A stretch of 64,000 nt of DNA from Staphylococcus saprophyticus subsp. saprophyticus ATCC 15305 = NCTC 7292. Lineage in GTDB: Bacteria > Bacillota > Bacilli > Staphylococcales > Staphylococcaceae. Both the position numbers and the translations under genes were made by a program. Of the stretch, positions 19,516-27,296 are shown piece after piece. The first letter of the stretch is position 1. Every line of letters begins with the position of its first letter. The stretch covers positions 2,356,001 to 2,420,000 of the forward strand of contig NC_007350.1 of the NCBI RefSeq assembly GCF_000010125.1. The letters are read 5' to 3'. Below the pieces are notes generated by a model. It was given only the letters and a program-made list of their open reading frames with translations. It searched no databases and was not told the origin of the DNA.

Positions 19516-19794
19516 ATGGCTAAAAAAACTAAAATAAATCGCATTTCTAACACACTTAATTTTGTAGGCATTGCTGTAGAAGGCTTTAATTGGTATGCCT
19601 ATCAATCAAGAAATAAAAAATTAATTTACGCAAGCATTGCCATCACTAGTGTTGGGGCTGTGTTAGATTTTTATACAGCTTTAAAATCACCACGTAAATT
19701 CGCAAAAGTATTTTCAACTTTCACACTTGCGAGCACACTATTTTCAACAGTAAAACGCTTAAAATCTGTTCGTAAAGGTGAAGTAAGTATCTAG
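19516..19794 (+). CDS. Small membrane-associated protein of unknown function
   Basis: A 92-residue basic protein that I do not recognise. It has a Lys-rich N-terminus (MAKKTKINRI), a hydrophobic stretch near residues 38-58 (KKLIYASIAITSVGAVLDFY), a second near 66-80 and a basic tail (KRLKSVRKG). The ribosome site GGAGG lies 9-10 nt before the ATG. It is bordered by a strong bidirectional terminator and faces sle1. Coding potential rests on the ribosome site, isolated position and normal composition. Confidence 0.7.
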   Translation: MAKKTKINRISNTLNFVGIAVEGFNWYAYQSRNKKLIYASIAITSVGAVLDFYTALKSPRKFAKVFSTFTLASTLFSTVKRLKSVRKGEVSI

Positions 19795-19826
19795 TCACCA
19801 ACAAACCAACCCAAGTTCTATTTAAA

Positions 19827-19877
19827 AAAACTCGAATCACAATATGGACATCCATACTATGCTTCGAGTCTTTTTTT
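19827..19877. terminator. Bidirectional terminator between the 92-residue gene and sle1
   Basis: ACTCGAATCACAATATGGA pairs with TCCATACTATGCTTCGAGT with few mismatches. An A-run precedes it and eight T follow, so it can stop transcription from both sides. Confidence 0.88.
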
Positions 19878-19887
19878 TAATTTATTA

Positions 19888-20871
19888 TTAATGAATATAT
19901 ACATAAGAACTTACTTGTGAAGCAGGAATTGTTCTATAAGTCACAATACCTGGTGATGCACTATAGTTCATTTCAGAAATCGTTATACTACCGTTAGCAT
20001 TTACAGATTCTACAAACGCTACATGACCATAATAGCCCATATCAGATTGTAAGATAGAACCAACAGTCGCTTTGCGGTCTATTGTATAACCATCCGCTGC
20101 AGCAGCTGTATCCCAGTTATTGGCATTCCACCAATATGTACTAATTCCTTTACCAATTTGGGCACGTTTATTGAATACATGCCACGTACATTGACCCCAG
20201 TCATATAAATTTGAATGATTAAAGACAGGTGTCTTATACCCAGCAGATCCAGTAGAACTTGATCCTGAACCACCTGTAGATGCTTTACCTGATACTTTTA
20301 ATTTTTGACCTGGATAAATATTAAAGTTAGTTAAACCATTTAAACTCATGATTTTTTGATACGTTGTGCCATATTTTGCAGCAATCGCTGATAATGAGTC
20401 ACCCGATTTAACTGTATAGGTTGTTGTGCTGCCACTACTTGTGTTCCCTGAAGTATTTGAGCTACTTGAAGACGCTGCACCTGATACTTTTAATTTTTGT
20501 CCCGGATAAATATTAAAATTTGATAAACCATTTAGGCTCATAATTTTTTGATACGTTGTGCCATATTTTGCAGCAATCCCTGATAAAGTGTCACCCGATT
20601 TAACCGTGTATGTTGATCCCGTAGATGTATTTGACGATGTACTAGAACTTGTTGAACCAGATACTTTCAACGATTGATTCGGAAAAATAACGTTTGACGT
20701 TAAATTATTAAGCGACTTTAACTTAGCCACTGACATATTATATTTATTCGCTATTGACCATAATGAATCGCCGCTCTTAACTTTATAAGTTGTTGCAGCA
20801 TCTGCGTTTGTCCAAGTAACTGCAGCTAATGCGCTTGTCCCGATTACAGTTGCAATAATTTTTTTACGCAA
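19888..20871 (-). CDS. sle1: Sle1-type autolysin: three LysM domains and a CHAP amidase
   Basis: Secreted N-acetylmuramoyl-L-alanine amidase that cuts septal peptidoglycan for daughter-cell separation. It has a signal peptide ending near [13 protein letters not shown], then three LysM domains ([34 protein letters not shown] and [17 protein letters not shown]) separated by Ser/Thr/Gly linkers. A C-terminal CHAP domain carries the catalytic Cys ([13 protein letters not shown]) and His (YYGHVAFVE). I prefer the second TTG (20871), 9 nt after GGGAGG, giving [13 protein letters not shown]. At 327 residues it matches S. aureus Sle1. A WalR box lies upstream. Confidence 0.93.
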
Positions 20872-20968
20872 TTTATGTAAACCTCCCAAATATTCTCTTT
20901 TTTCGCTTCATCTCTATACTCACCTGTTTATTATACACCCTCGACCTGTAAATGAGTATATTAATTAT

Positions 20969-20985
20969 ATTACATTATCATTACA
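20969..20985 (-). promoter_or_regulatory. WalR-type box upstream of sle1
   Basis: Minus strand TGTAAT-GATAA-TGTAAT, an exact tandem repeat with the 5-bp spacing described for the WalKR cell-wall regulator. It lies about 100 nt before the sle1 start. WalR activation of autolysins is established in staphylococci; binding here is an inference. Confidence 0.7.
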
Positions 20986-21034
20986 AAAGAGAACAACTCG
21001 GTTGCGTTCAAATTAAACCGCAAACAACAAAGAT

Positions 21035-21814
21035 TTATTCAAAAGGTCGTAATTTTATATTTTCTATACCAAAATATGCTTTTAATAGTGTCTGATAATT
21101 ACTTTGTGTTACAGGAATTTTTTCTTTTTCACCATGATCCGTAATCGTTAAATGATTATTAGATAATGTTACGCGTCCATACAACTTTGCTTTACTAACA
21201 ATTAATTTTTTTACAAATATAGAATGCGCATCATACTGATTAAAATGAATCGCTTCATCGAAATCCATGATTGCTTGCGCTTTGTCAATCGCGCGATATT
21301 GAATTTCCCAAGCCTCATCTTTATATTTGCTCATATCAATCGTTTGCGTATCAATCCACGACGCTTGAAATTTTCCATTCACATCCTCAATCACTTCCGT
21401 TTCATTTTTTAATGGCATCGCTTGTTTAGGTACATCGGCATAACCCACATCCACTAAATATTTTTCTTGATTTATTTGTACAATTAATGCCATATGAGAA
21501 CCGGCCATGGCCCACCCATTACCCGTATTGATTGTTGCTGATATCATATAAGCATCAAACCCTTTGGACGTTATCCAACTATGGAACAAACGATTCTGTT
21601 CGTAACAATAACCACCTCTGTGCTCTGAAACAATTTTATAAATCATCGCCTCATCGTCTAAAGCAATCGGTTGTTTATTTTGCACATTGATATTTTCAAA
21701 AGGTACATTAATAACATATTGATATATATAATGATTTATTGTTGTTAAATCATTGTCACGATAATTTTCTGTATTAATATTTAAGTAATCTTCTAATGGT
21801 TTAAAATCGGTCAT
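21035..21814 (-). CDS. Arylamine N-acetyltransferase
   Basis: A cytoplasmic NAT-family enzyme of 259 residues that moves acetyl from acetyl-CoA to arylamines and related compounds. The Cys-His-Asp triad is visible: Cys in HRGGYCYEQNRLF, His in WAMAGSHMALIVQI and Asp in KYLVDVGYADVP. The N-terminus NVPFENINVQNKQPI is typical of the family. I start at the ATG giving MTDFKPLEDYLN, which follows AAAGGGTGAAG. The natural substrate in staphylococci is not known. Confidence 0.9.
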   Translation of the reverse strand: MTDFKPLEDYLNINTENYRDNDLTTINHYIYQYVINVPFENINVQNKQPIALDDEAMIYKIVSEHRGGYCYEQNRLFHSWITSKGFDAYMISATINTGNGWAMAGSHMALIVQINQEKYLVDVGYADVPKQAMPLKNETEVIEDVNGKFQASWIDTQTIDMSKYKDEAWEIQYRAIDKAQAIMDFDEAIHFNQYDAHSIFVKKLIVSKAKLYGRVTLSNNHLTITDHGEKEKIPVTQSNYQTLLKAYFGIENIKLRPFE

Positions 21815-21847
21815 TGTCTTCACCCTTTTTAAATTTAAAATACTCCC

Positions 21848-21924
21848 TAATACAATTCATTTTAATAAATTTTGCTAGACTAATACAATTCATTTTAATA
21901 AATTTTGCTAGACTAATACAATTT
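21848..21924. repeat. Tandem 33-bp direct repeat (about 2.3 copies)
   Basis: Two identical 33-bp units (21848-21880 and 21881-21913) begin TAATACAATTCATTTT and end TTTTGCTAGAC. A third copy is cut off after about 11 nt. They lie in the gap between the divergent NAT and ilvD genes. I see no known protein site in the unit; it may be recent slippage. Confidence 0.9.
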
Positions 21925-22085
21925 ATCTACATTACACATTTATCGATTTTTTCAATTTTTATTATTTGCAAATAACAAAAACGGGTAAGACAATACATAT
22001 ATGTATTGATAGATTTGACACTAGACTAATAAATAGATACGGTGTATATTCGATGTTTTTAAAGTTGTTATAGCTTAACAATTCA

Positions 22086-22100
22086 ATTTTTCTGATTTTT
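22086..22100. promoter_or_regulatory. Possible CodY box upstream of ilvD
   Basis: The 15-mer AATTTTTCTGATTTTT region matches the CodY consensus AATTTTCWGAAAATT at about 11 of 15 positions. It lies 58 nt before ilvD. CodY repression of ilv genes is established in staphylococci, but the match is modest in an AT-rich gap. Confidence 0.4.
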
Positions 22101-22157
22101 CAAACTTTTAAATTCATATTTCAATATCTATCAAACTATTTTAATGGGGGTAATTAT

Positions 22158-23852
22158 TTGACTAAAGAACACAGCGAACAACAAAAAGATTTACGTATTC
22201 GCAGCAAAGTAATTAGTGAAGGTGTCAGTCGTACACCCAATCGAGCTTATTTACGGGCACTCGGCTTTGAAGATGAAGATTTTCAAAAACCAATGATTGG
22301 TGTTGCAAGTACTTGGAGTGAAGTCACGCCATGTAATATGCATATTGATGGTTTAGCTCGTGCTTCAAAACAAGGCATTAGTGAGGCAGGTGCTTCGCCA
22401 CTTATTTTCAATACCATTACAGTATCAGATGGTATTTCAATGGGAACAGACGGTATGCGCTTCTCTTTACCAAGTCGTGAAATTATCGCGGATTCTATAG
22501 AATCAGTTGTCAGTGCTGAAAATTTAGATGCACTTGTCGCTATTGGTGGTTGTGACAAAAACATGCCGGGATGTATGATTGGTATCGCTCGTCTTAATTT
22601 ACCAGCTGTCTTTGTTTATGGCGGCACAATATTGCCTGGGAAATTGGATGGTAAAGATTTAGATGCTGTTTCTGCCTTTGAAGGCGTCGGACAGTATAAT
22701 AATGGCGAAATAGATAAAGAGGCACTTCACAAAGTAGAATGTGCCGCTTGTCCAGGGGCCGGTGCTTGTGGTGGTATGTTCACTGCCAATACGATGTCAT
22801 CTGCTATTGAGGCCATGGGCATGAGTTTACCAGGAAGTGCTTCGCATCCAGCAGTTTCTACAAATAAATCCAAAGACAGCAGAGCAGCAGGTAAAGCCGT
22901 TTATAAACTATTAGAAAAAGGCATCTATCCAAAAGATATTATGACTAAAGAAGCATTTGAAAATGCAATTACTGTAGTCATGGCACTTGGAGGATCTACC
23001 AATGCAATTTTACATTTACTTGCTATTGCACATACAATCGAAGTCGATTTAACACTTGATGATTTCGAAAAAATTCGTAAGCGTGTCCCACATATCGCTG
23101 ACTTGAGACCAAGTGGTAAATATGTCATGGCACATCTTGATGAAGTCGGTGGTATTCCAGCAGTTATGAAATTATTACATGACAAAGGCTTAATCCATGG
23201 AGATTGCTTGACCGTAACTGGCAAGACTGTTGCTGAAAACCTTGAACAACAACCTGACCTAACCGATAATAAATCTATCATTGATTTTGACAATCCAAAA
23301 CATGCTACTGGACCGCTTGTTATCTTGAAAGGAAATCTTGCCCCAGAAGGCGCCGTTGCAAAAATCTCAGGTCTGAGCGTAACTTATATCAAAGGACCCG
23401 CACGCGTATTTGATTCCGAATCTAAGGCTACCAAAGCCATCTTAAATGACGAAATCAAACCAGGTGACGTGGTCGTTATTCGATATGCTGGCCCTAAAGG
23501 TGCACCTGGCATGCCTGAAATGCTATCTGCATCATCCATTCTTGTGGGTAAGGGATTAGGTGAATCTGTAGCGTTACTCACAGATGGCCGTTTCTCTGGC
23601 GGTTCTCATGGTCTTGTTATCGGACACGCAGCGCCAGAATCACAAGTTGGCGGTCCGATGGCATTATTAGAAGAAAACGACACGATTACCATTGACGCAG
23701 AAAAACTTGAAATTAGTTTTGATGTATCAGACGAAGAACTTGAGCGTCGTAACAAACAATGGCAAGCACCACCTTTAAAAGCCAATCGAGGTACGCTAGC
23801 TAAGTATGCTAAGCTTGTGTCATCCGCTTCAAAAGGAGCTATCACAGACTAA
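22158..23852 (+). CDS. ilvD: Dihydroxy-acid dehydratase
   Basis: Fe-S enzyme of valine, leucine and isoleucine synthesis, forming 2-oxoacids from dihydroxyacids. Family signatures are present: [12 protein letters not shown] and [16 protein letters not shown] hold cluster cysteines, and [18 protein letters not shown] lies near the C-terminus. At 564 residues it is full length. The start is TTG after GGGGG. It stands alone here, whereas ilvD normally heads an ilvDBHC-leu operon in staphylococci. No other ilv or leu gene is within the window, so the remaining genes must lie elsewhere or be absent. Confidence 0.95.
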
Positions 23853-24034
23853 ATTTTCTTTATAGGCAAGTAGCAGCGTAATGTCGCTTGTTATTAATAG
23901 TTATTTCTAGCACTAGAACCACATTTGAAACATGACTAAACGATTTTAATATCATGTTCTAGTTATACTAGCAATCTATTTCATGAACTTGTGTTTTACA
24001 TTTAAAAAAACAGCTAACTGCTGTGTATATGAAT

Positions 24035-24078
24035 GAATAGGCCGAAACTTCTAATGAAGTTTCGGCCTATTCATTTTG
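24035..24078. terminator. Perfect 17-bp hairpin after ilvD
   Basis: GAATAGGCCGAAACTTC and GAAGTTTCGGCCTATTC are perfect inverted copies around TAAT. The tail ATTTT is short, so termination is likely but not certain. It lies 180 nt after ilvD; the sequence between 23853 and here holds no other gene that I can see. Confidence 0.6.
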
Positions 24079-24168
24079 CTGAAAAAATAAAACAATTCCA
24101 TTCAAGACACTTTAGCATGCGCAATTGTTTTTATTTTTCCTCGCTATACCATTTGCGAATGCTTTTTT

Positions 24169-24210
24169 ACCATTTAGGTATTACTCAATACAATTGAGCG
24201 CAATTATATT
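24169..24210 (+). promoter_or_regulatory. AgrA-like direct repeats and -10 box before the PSM-like peptide gene
   Basis: ACCATTTAG (24169-24177) and ACAATTGAG (24190-24198) match the AgrA half-site ACAGTTAAG at 6 and 7 of 9 positions. The 12-bp gap equals that of the S. aureus agr P2 boxes. A -10 box TATATT (24205-24210) follows, so the second repeat overlaps the -35. In S. aureus, psm genes are activated directly by AgrA; binding here is an inference. Confidence 0.55.
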
Positions 24211-24246
24211 AAAGTAAGGGTAACAAAACAAAGCGAGGTGAGTTAC

Positions 24247-24303
24247 ATGAGCTTTATCATTGATATCATCAAAAAAATCGTTGGTTTATTCACAGGTAAA
24301 TAA
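24247..24303 (+). CDS. PSM-alpha-like peptide (18 residues)
   Basis: The ORF encodes MSFIIDIIKKIVGLFTGK, preceded by GCGAGGTGA 6 nt before the ATG and followed by a strong terminator. On a helical wheel D6, K9, K10, G13 and K17/18 region residues form one polar face and Ile, Val, Leu and Phe the other, as in phenol-soluble modulins. The end FTGK is shared with S. aureus PSM-alpha1 and alpha2. The place, between the guaA/nuSa-alpha interval and sle1-gltB, corresponds to the psm-alpha locus of S. aureus. Such peptides lyse host cells and act as surfactants. Only one copy is seen instead of four. Confidence 0.8.
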   Translation: MSFIIDIIKKIVGLFTGK

Positions 24304-24322
24304 TTTTTAAAAATTATTTGAT

Positions 24323-24361
24323 GGGTTTGGGACATAAATTGTTGTCTCAAGCCCCTTTTTT
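24323..24361 (+). terminator. Terminator of the PSM-like gene
   Basis: GGGTTTGGGACA pairs with TGTCTCAAGCCC, followed by seven T, 20 nt after the peptide stop. This gives a discrete transcript of about 140 nt. Confidence 0.88.
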
Positions 24362-24408
24362 ATTAGAGCATAGGTGCAAGCGCTGACTCCTTTTTAACCT
24401 TTTCCATG

Positions 24409-24960
24409 TTAATCATTTACGTTTGCCCATTCTTCACGCAGTATGCCCATTTTAATCGCATCATATAAGTGGCCTTCTACAATTCTTGCTTGGCGAATAC
24501 AAGCTTCTTCTTTCATACCTACCCTCATTGCAAGTTTTATCATCCGTTTATTACCAGACCAAGTGGAAATACCAAGTCGATGTACAAAGTTCTGTTCAAA
24601 TAAATAATCTACCCACAATTTAAATACTTCAGAACCAATACCACTTTCCCAAAACTTTGTATCATAGATGACAATACCTATTTCTAACCAATTTGTATTT
24701 TTATCCACCCAGTACGATCCAACTGTACCTATAAATTGACCATCAGCCATAATAGCTAACGTACTTTCTACATTTGGATAAATGTAACGCCCTTGTTTCG
24801 TTCGCTCAAAAAATGTAGATTTATCTATTTTGGGTTCATTAATATACGGTCCATTCCATTTTTTAGCTGCTTGTAGCTTTTCTTCATACTTCCAATAATA
24901 AATTTCATCAATTATAGCATCGTTTATGACTGCTAATTCACCTTTTGAAAATGGAATCAT
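24409..24960 (-). CDS. GNAT family N-acetyltransferase (RimJ/RimL type)
   Basis: A 183-residue acetyltransferase starting MIPFSKGELAVINDAIIDEI after GGGAGG. The fold follows the RimJ/RimL subgroup: IMADGQFIGTVGSYWVDKN, then LEIGIVIYDTKFWESGIGSE with the acetyl-CoA loop. The end is HRLGISTWSGNKRMIKLAMR with the conserved N and the helix of the subgroup, and VGMKEEACIRQARIVEGHLYD. The substrate is unknown; relatives modify ribosomal protein termini or small amines. It is convergent with the PSM-like gene. Confidence 0.85.
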   Translation of the reverse strand: MIPFSKGELAVINDAIIDEIYYWKYEEKLQAAKKWNGPYINEPKIDKSTFFERTKQGRYIYPNVESTLAIMADGQFIGTVGSYWVDKNTNWLEIGIVIYDTKFWESGIGSEVFKLWVDYLFEQNFVHRLGISTWSGNKRMIKLAMRVGMKEEACIRQARIVEGHLYDAIKMGILREEWANVND

Positions 24961-25027
24961 TGAAACGCCTCCCAACTATTAGTACATATTATACGCATGA
25001 TCATTTAATAAATATACTTTCATCCAT

Positions 25028-25086
25028 AAAAAAGCTCTTCCTAAAAAGTTTACACATATTGCGTGCCTACTTTAAGAAAGAGCTTG
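25028..25086 (-). terminator. Terminator downstream of the lipase-peptide unit
   Basis: Minus-strand AAGCTCTTTCTTAAAG pairs imperfectly with AACTTTTTAGGAAGAGCTT, followed by six T. It lies 110 nt after the 22-residue peptide gene and closes the transcript that comes from the lipase side. Confidence 0.75.
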
Positions 25087-25196
25087 TGATATATAGCTTA
25101 AATACGATTTTACTTAATAAGCTTTACGTGAATAGCTAACTTACGTTTAGATGTTCAAATCATCTTAGCGAACTGATATCATATTTTACTATTTTA

Positions 25197-25265
25197 TTAA
25201 AAGAATAAAGATTTTATTACTCTGAAGAAAGAACCTAATAAATCGAATAAGTCACCTGACGTCAT
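25197..25265 (-). CDS. Small amphipathic peptide (22 residues), PSM-like candidate
   Basis: The minus-strand ORF encodes MTSGDLFDLLGSFFRVIK followed by four more residues, SLFF. A strong ribosome site GAAGGAGG lies before two ATGs; I use the second, 5 nt after GGAGG. D5, D8, G11/S12, R15 and K18/S19 line one face of a helix and large hydrophobics the other. The gene follows the lipase stop by about 30 nt on the same strand and precedes a terminator. Net charge is near zero, as in delta-toxin. It may be a modulin-like surfactant or a membrane-active toxin peptide. I do not recognise a named family. Confidence 0.6.
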   Translation of the reverse strand: MTSGDLFDLLGSFFRVIKSLFF

Positions 25266-25297
25266 CATAACCTCCTTCGCAAAATTTATCGCACAAA

Positions 25298-26959
25298 TTA
25301 TGCATCAAATTGTTCGTTACGTACTAAATCATCGGCTAAACCATGCCAAAACTGTTGTAGTTCTTCTGTTGGATGGCTATAATCCGTTTCATCTTGGCCA
25401 ACGAAATCTACATGATCCCAACCATGTTTGATAGGTGTTACTTGCCATATACCTTTTTGAATTTGATCTGTTGCTTCTGTATATGCCTGATTAAATGGAT
25501 GTTGTGCTGAAATTGTAGAAATCAGACCATCATTTTCACGCCATTCTTTTTCTGCTGCTTTCCCAATCACATTACCTGTAACAGTGAACGGGAAGAACAT
25601 GCCGATATCAGATTTTTGCTTACCTAATAATGTCGGTCTTGTAGATTCACCAGTATAGGTTTTATATACAATATTAGGATTTAGGGACGTTTTTTTATTT
25701 AACTTTTCTGCGCCTTCACGTGTTAAATCATAGAAACCATTATCTTGCGTTGTCCAAAGTGCACTATTTTGTACACGTTGTACATATTTAACATATGATT
25801 CGCCTTCTCTTTGTTTAAGTCCCCATTGTCCAAATCCAAAATCTACTTTAGAGTTTTTATTACCTTTGAATTTCGCATAATCAAGGGCCAACTGTCTTAC
25901 AAAGGCTTCATTACCCAATTTATCTGCGGCAATTGTACCATTATGTGGCGTACCTAAAGTCGTAATAGAATTAATCATATTGTCATTCGTACCTTGATAT
26001 AATGGTGAAATTTCACCACCATGCGCTTTTTGATATTCTATTTCTTCTTTGTTGCCGTTACGCAACAGTTCTTCTAATTGTCTTACCGTTTGTCCACCCA
26101 TACTATGCGCTACTAGATGTACTTTTTGTCCTGGCTGCCAATCTTTATACACACCTTCATATGTTTTTCCGTAACGGTCATGTCCATATTTTTCAGCATG
26201 TGCTGCACCATAGTCCACAGTACCACCTTTTATGTATTAATAAAGTTCAACAGCACGGTCATAGTTACTGCTTAATACACCTATACTTGCTTCATATGTT
26301 TCATATCCATTACTTTCTAAGTCTTGGCGAATATCCAATTTGTCGCCACCCCAGTAATGCGATAAAACAGATGGATTAATAACATCTGTGAAACCATTAA
26401 AGCCATGAACCAAAATGATTGGGTCTTGTTTTTTATACTGTCCTTGTTTAGCAGTTTTATTTGGTTGTTCAGCTGTTTTGTTAACAGCTTGCTCTTGTTG
26501 CGCTTTATCTTTTGCATTGTATTCCGGATCTACTTAGTCTGCTTGTTCTTGTTGCGCTTTATCTTTTGCGTTGTATTCTGGATCTACTTCATCTGCATGC
26601 TCTTGTTGCACTTTATCTTTTGCGTTGTATTCCGGATCTACTGTATTTTTATTATCAATTGTTTTTGTTTGATCGGATTGTTGTTCAGTATGTAAGCTTG
26701 CATTATTCGTATTTTTTTCATCATTCGCTTGTGTATGATCATTTTCAACCGGTATTGCTGATGTTTCATTCACTAATTTTTCTTGTTTATCATTCCCCAA
26801 TTGATTCCCATTCAATTGTTGTACCTTTGTTTCAGTATGATGGTCTTCTTCAGCAGCCTGAGCTGTCCCTACACCTAAAAATAGTAATGAACCTATTAAA
26901 ATTGAAGAAGCGCCGAAAGTAAATTTACGTATACTGTACTTGTTTTGTCTTTTATCCAT
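25298..26959 (-). pseudogene. YSIRK-type secreted lipase, broken by two nonsense codons
   Basis: Remnant of a secreted triacylglycerol lipase like S. aureus Geh/Sal. The start MDKRQNKYSIRKFTFG carries the YSIRK signal peptide, followed by a propeptide with three 18-residue repeats and the mature domain. Catalytic parts are intact: VHLVAHSMGGQTVRQ (Ser), TLGTPHNG, and WDHVDFVG (His). In-frame TAA codons stand at 26534-26536, in the third repeat where the other copies have Glu, and at 26237-26239, in the segment that reads YYYIKGG in S. aureus. The frame is otherwise open for 553 codons, so inactivation is recent. A short peptide gene lies on each side. Confidence 0.93.
26486..26641 (-). repeat. 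Three tandem 54-bp repeats in the lipase propeptide
   Basis: Each unit encodes VDPEYNAKDK(A/V)QQE(Q/H)AD and one more residue. The third unit carries the TAA that breaks the gene, replacing the Glu codon. Copy number in such propeptide repeats often varies between strains. Confidence 0.88.
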
Positions 26960-27004
26960 ATTCAACACCTCTTGGTTAATGATTTTATACACATTCAAAT
27001 AAAA

Positions 27005-27070
27005 CTATATGAAAAGATTAACGATAAAACGTGGTATCAGTTCAAAAAACTTACCAATTAAAGCTTTCAT
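27005..27070 (-). CDS. Small amphipathic peptide (21 residues) upstream of the lipase
   Basis: The minus-strand ORF begins MKALIGKFFELIPRFIVN and ends LFI. AAAGGAG lies 9 nt before the ATG and the stop is about 45 nt before the lipase start, on the same strand. K7, E10, R14 and N18 lie on one helical face, with Phe, Ile and Leu on the other; net charge is about +2. A perfect cre sequence stands just upstream. The ribosome site, amphipathic pattern and place suggest a real peptide gene co-transcribed with the lipase. I do not recognise a named family, and chance cannot be excluded for so short an ORF. Confidence 0.55.
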   Translation of the reverse strand: MKALIGKFFELIPRFIVNLFI

Positions 27071-27089
27071 ACGACTCAACTCCTTTAAA

Positions 27090-27104
27090 AGAAAACGCTT
27101 ACAT
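27090..27104 (-). promoter_or_regulatory. cre site (CcpA) before the peptide-lipase unit
   Basis: Minus strand ATGTAAGCGTTTTCT fits the CcpA consensus WTGNAANCGNWNNCW at every position. It lies 5 nt upstream of the AAAGGAG of the 21-residue peptide gene, a place suited to repression by blocking transcription. Remaining sequence up to the NSS transporter at 27297 shows only its terminator. Confidence 0.7.
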
Positions 27105-27262
27105 CATTTCCGAAAATTTTTATTTATCAAAAGAATAATTTAAGACATTAAGTCCATACATCGTATCTAAAAAATTAAAACTTTTAATAAATAATTTAAT
27201 TAGATTTTACTAAATAACTGCTATCAAGCCAACGATAGAGTGCAATTTAATTTTGCGCAATC

Positions 27263-27293
27263 AAAAAAGCACTCGCCAAATAACGACGAGTAC
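27263..27293 (-). terminator. Terminator of the NSS transporter gene
   Basis: Minus-strand GTACTCGTCG / GGCGAGTGC hairpin followed by TTTTTT, starting 4 nt after the stop. Confidence 0.75.
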
Positions 27294-27296
27294 ATT

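Noticed and set aside
19888..20871. LysM units of sle1 as a possible DNA repeat or CRISPR-like array
   Set aside because: The repetition is protein-level and in frame; units differ in sequence and there are no spacers.
23853..24030. Search for further PSM-like frames next to the 18-codon one
   Set aside because: The only ATG with some spacing, near 24034, stops after three codons; no second peptide could be supported.
24035..24072. 17-bp perfect hairpin as an insertion-sequence end
   Set aside because: There is no transposase frame or second inverted copy nearby, and it lies where a terminator of ilvD is expected.
26317..26517. Minus-strand frame of 66 codons inside the lipase
   Set aside because: It is out of frame with the lipase, while the lipase frame is open through this part apart from its two stops and matches known lipases.
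26405..26922. Two overlapping plus-strand frames rich in Leu, Phe and Cys, one with repeated segments
   Set aside because: They are antisense shadows of the lipase signal and propeptide repeats; the repeats mirror the 54-bp units and there is no ribosome site.
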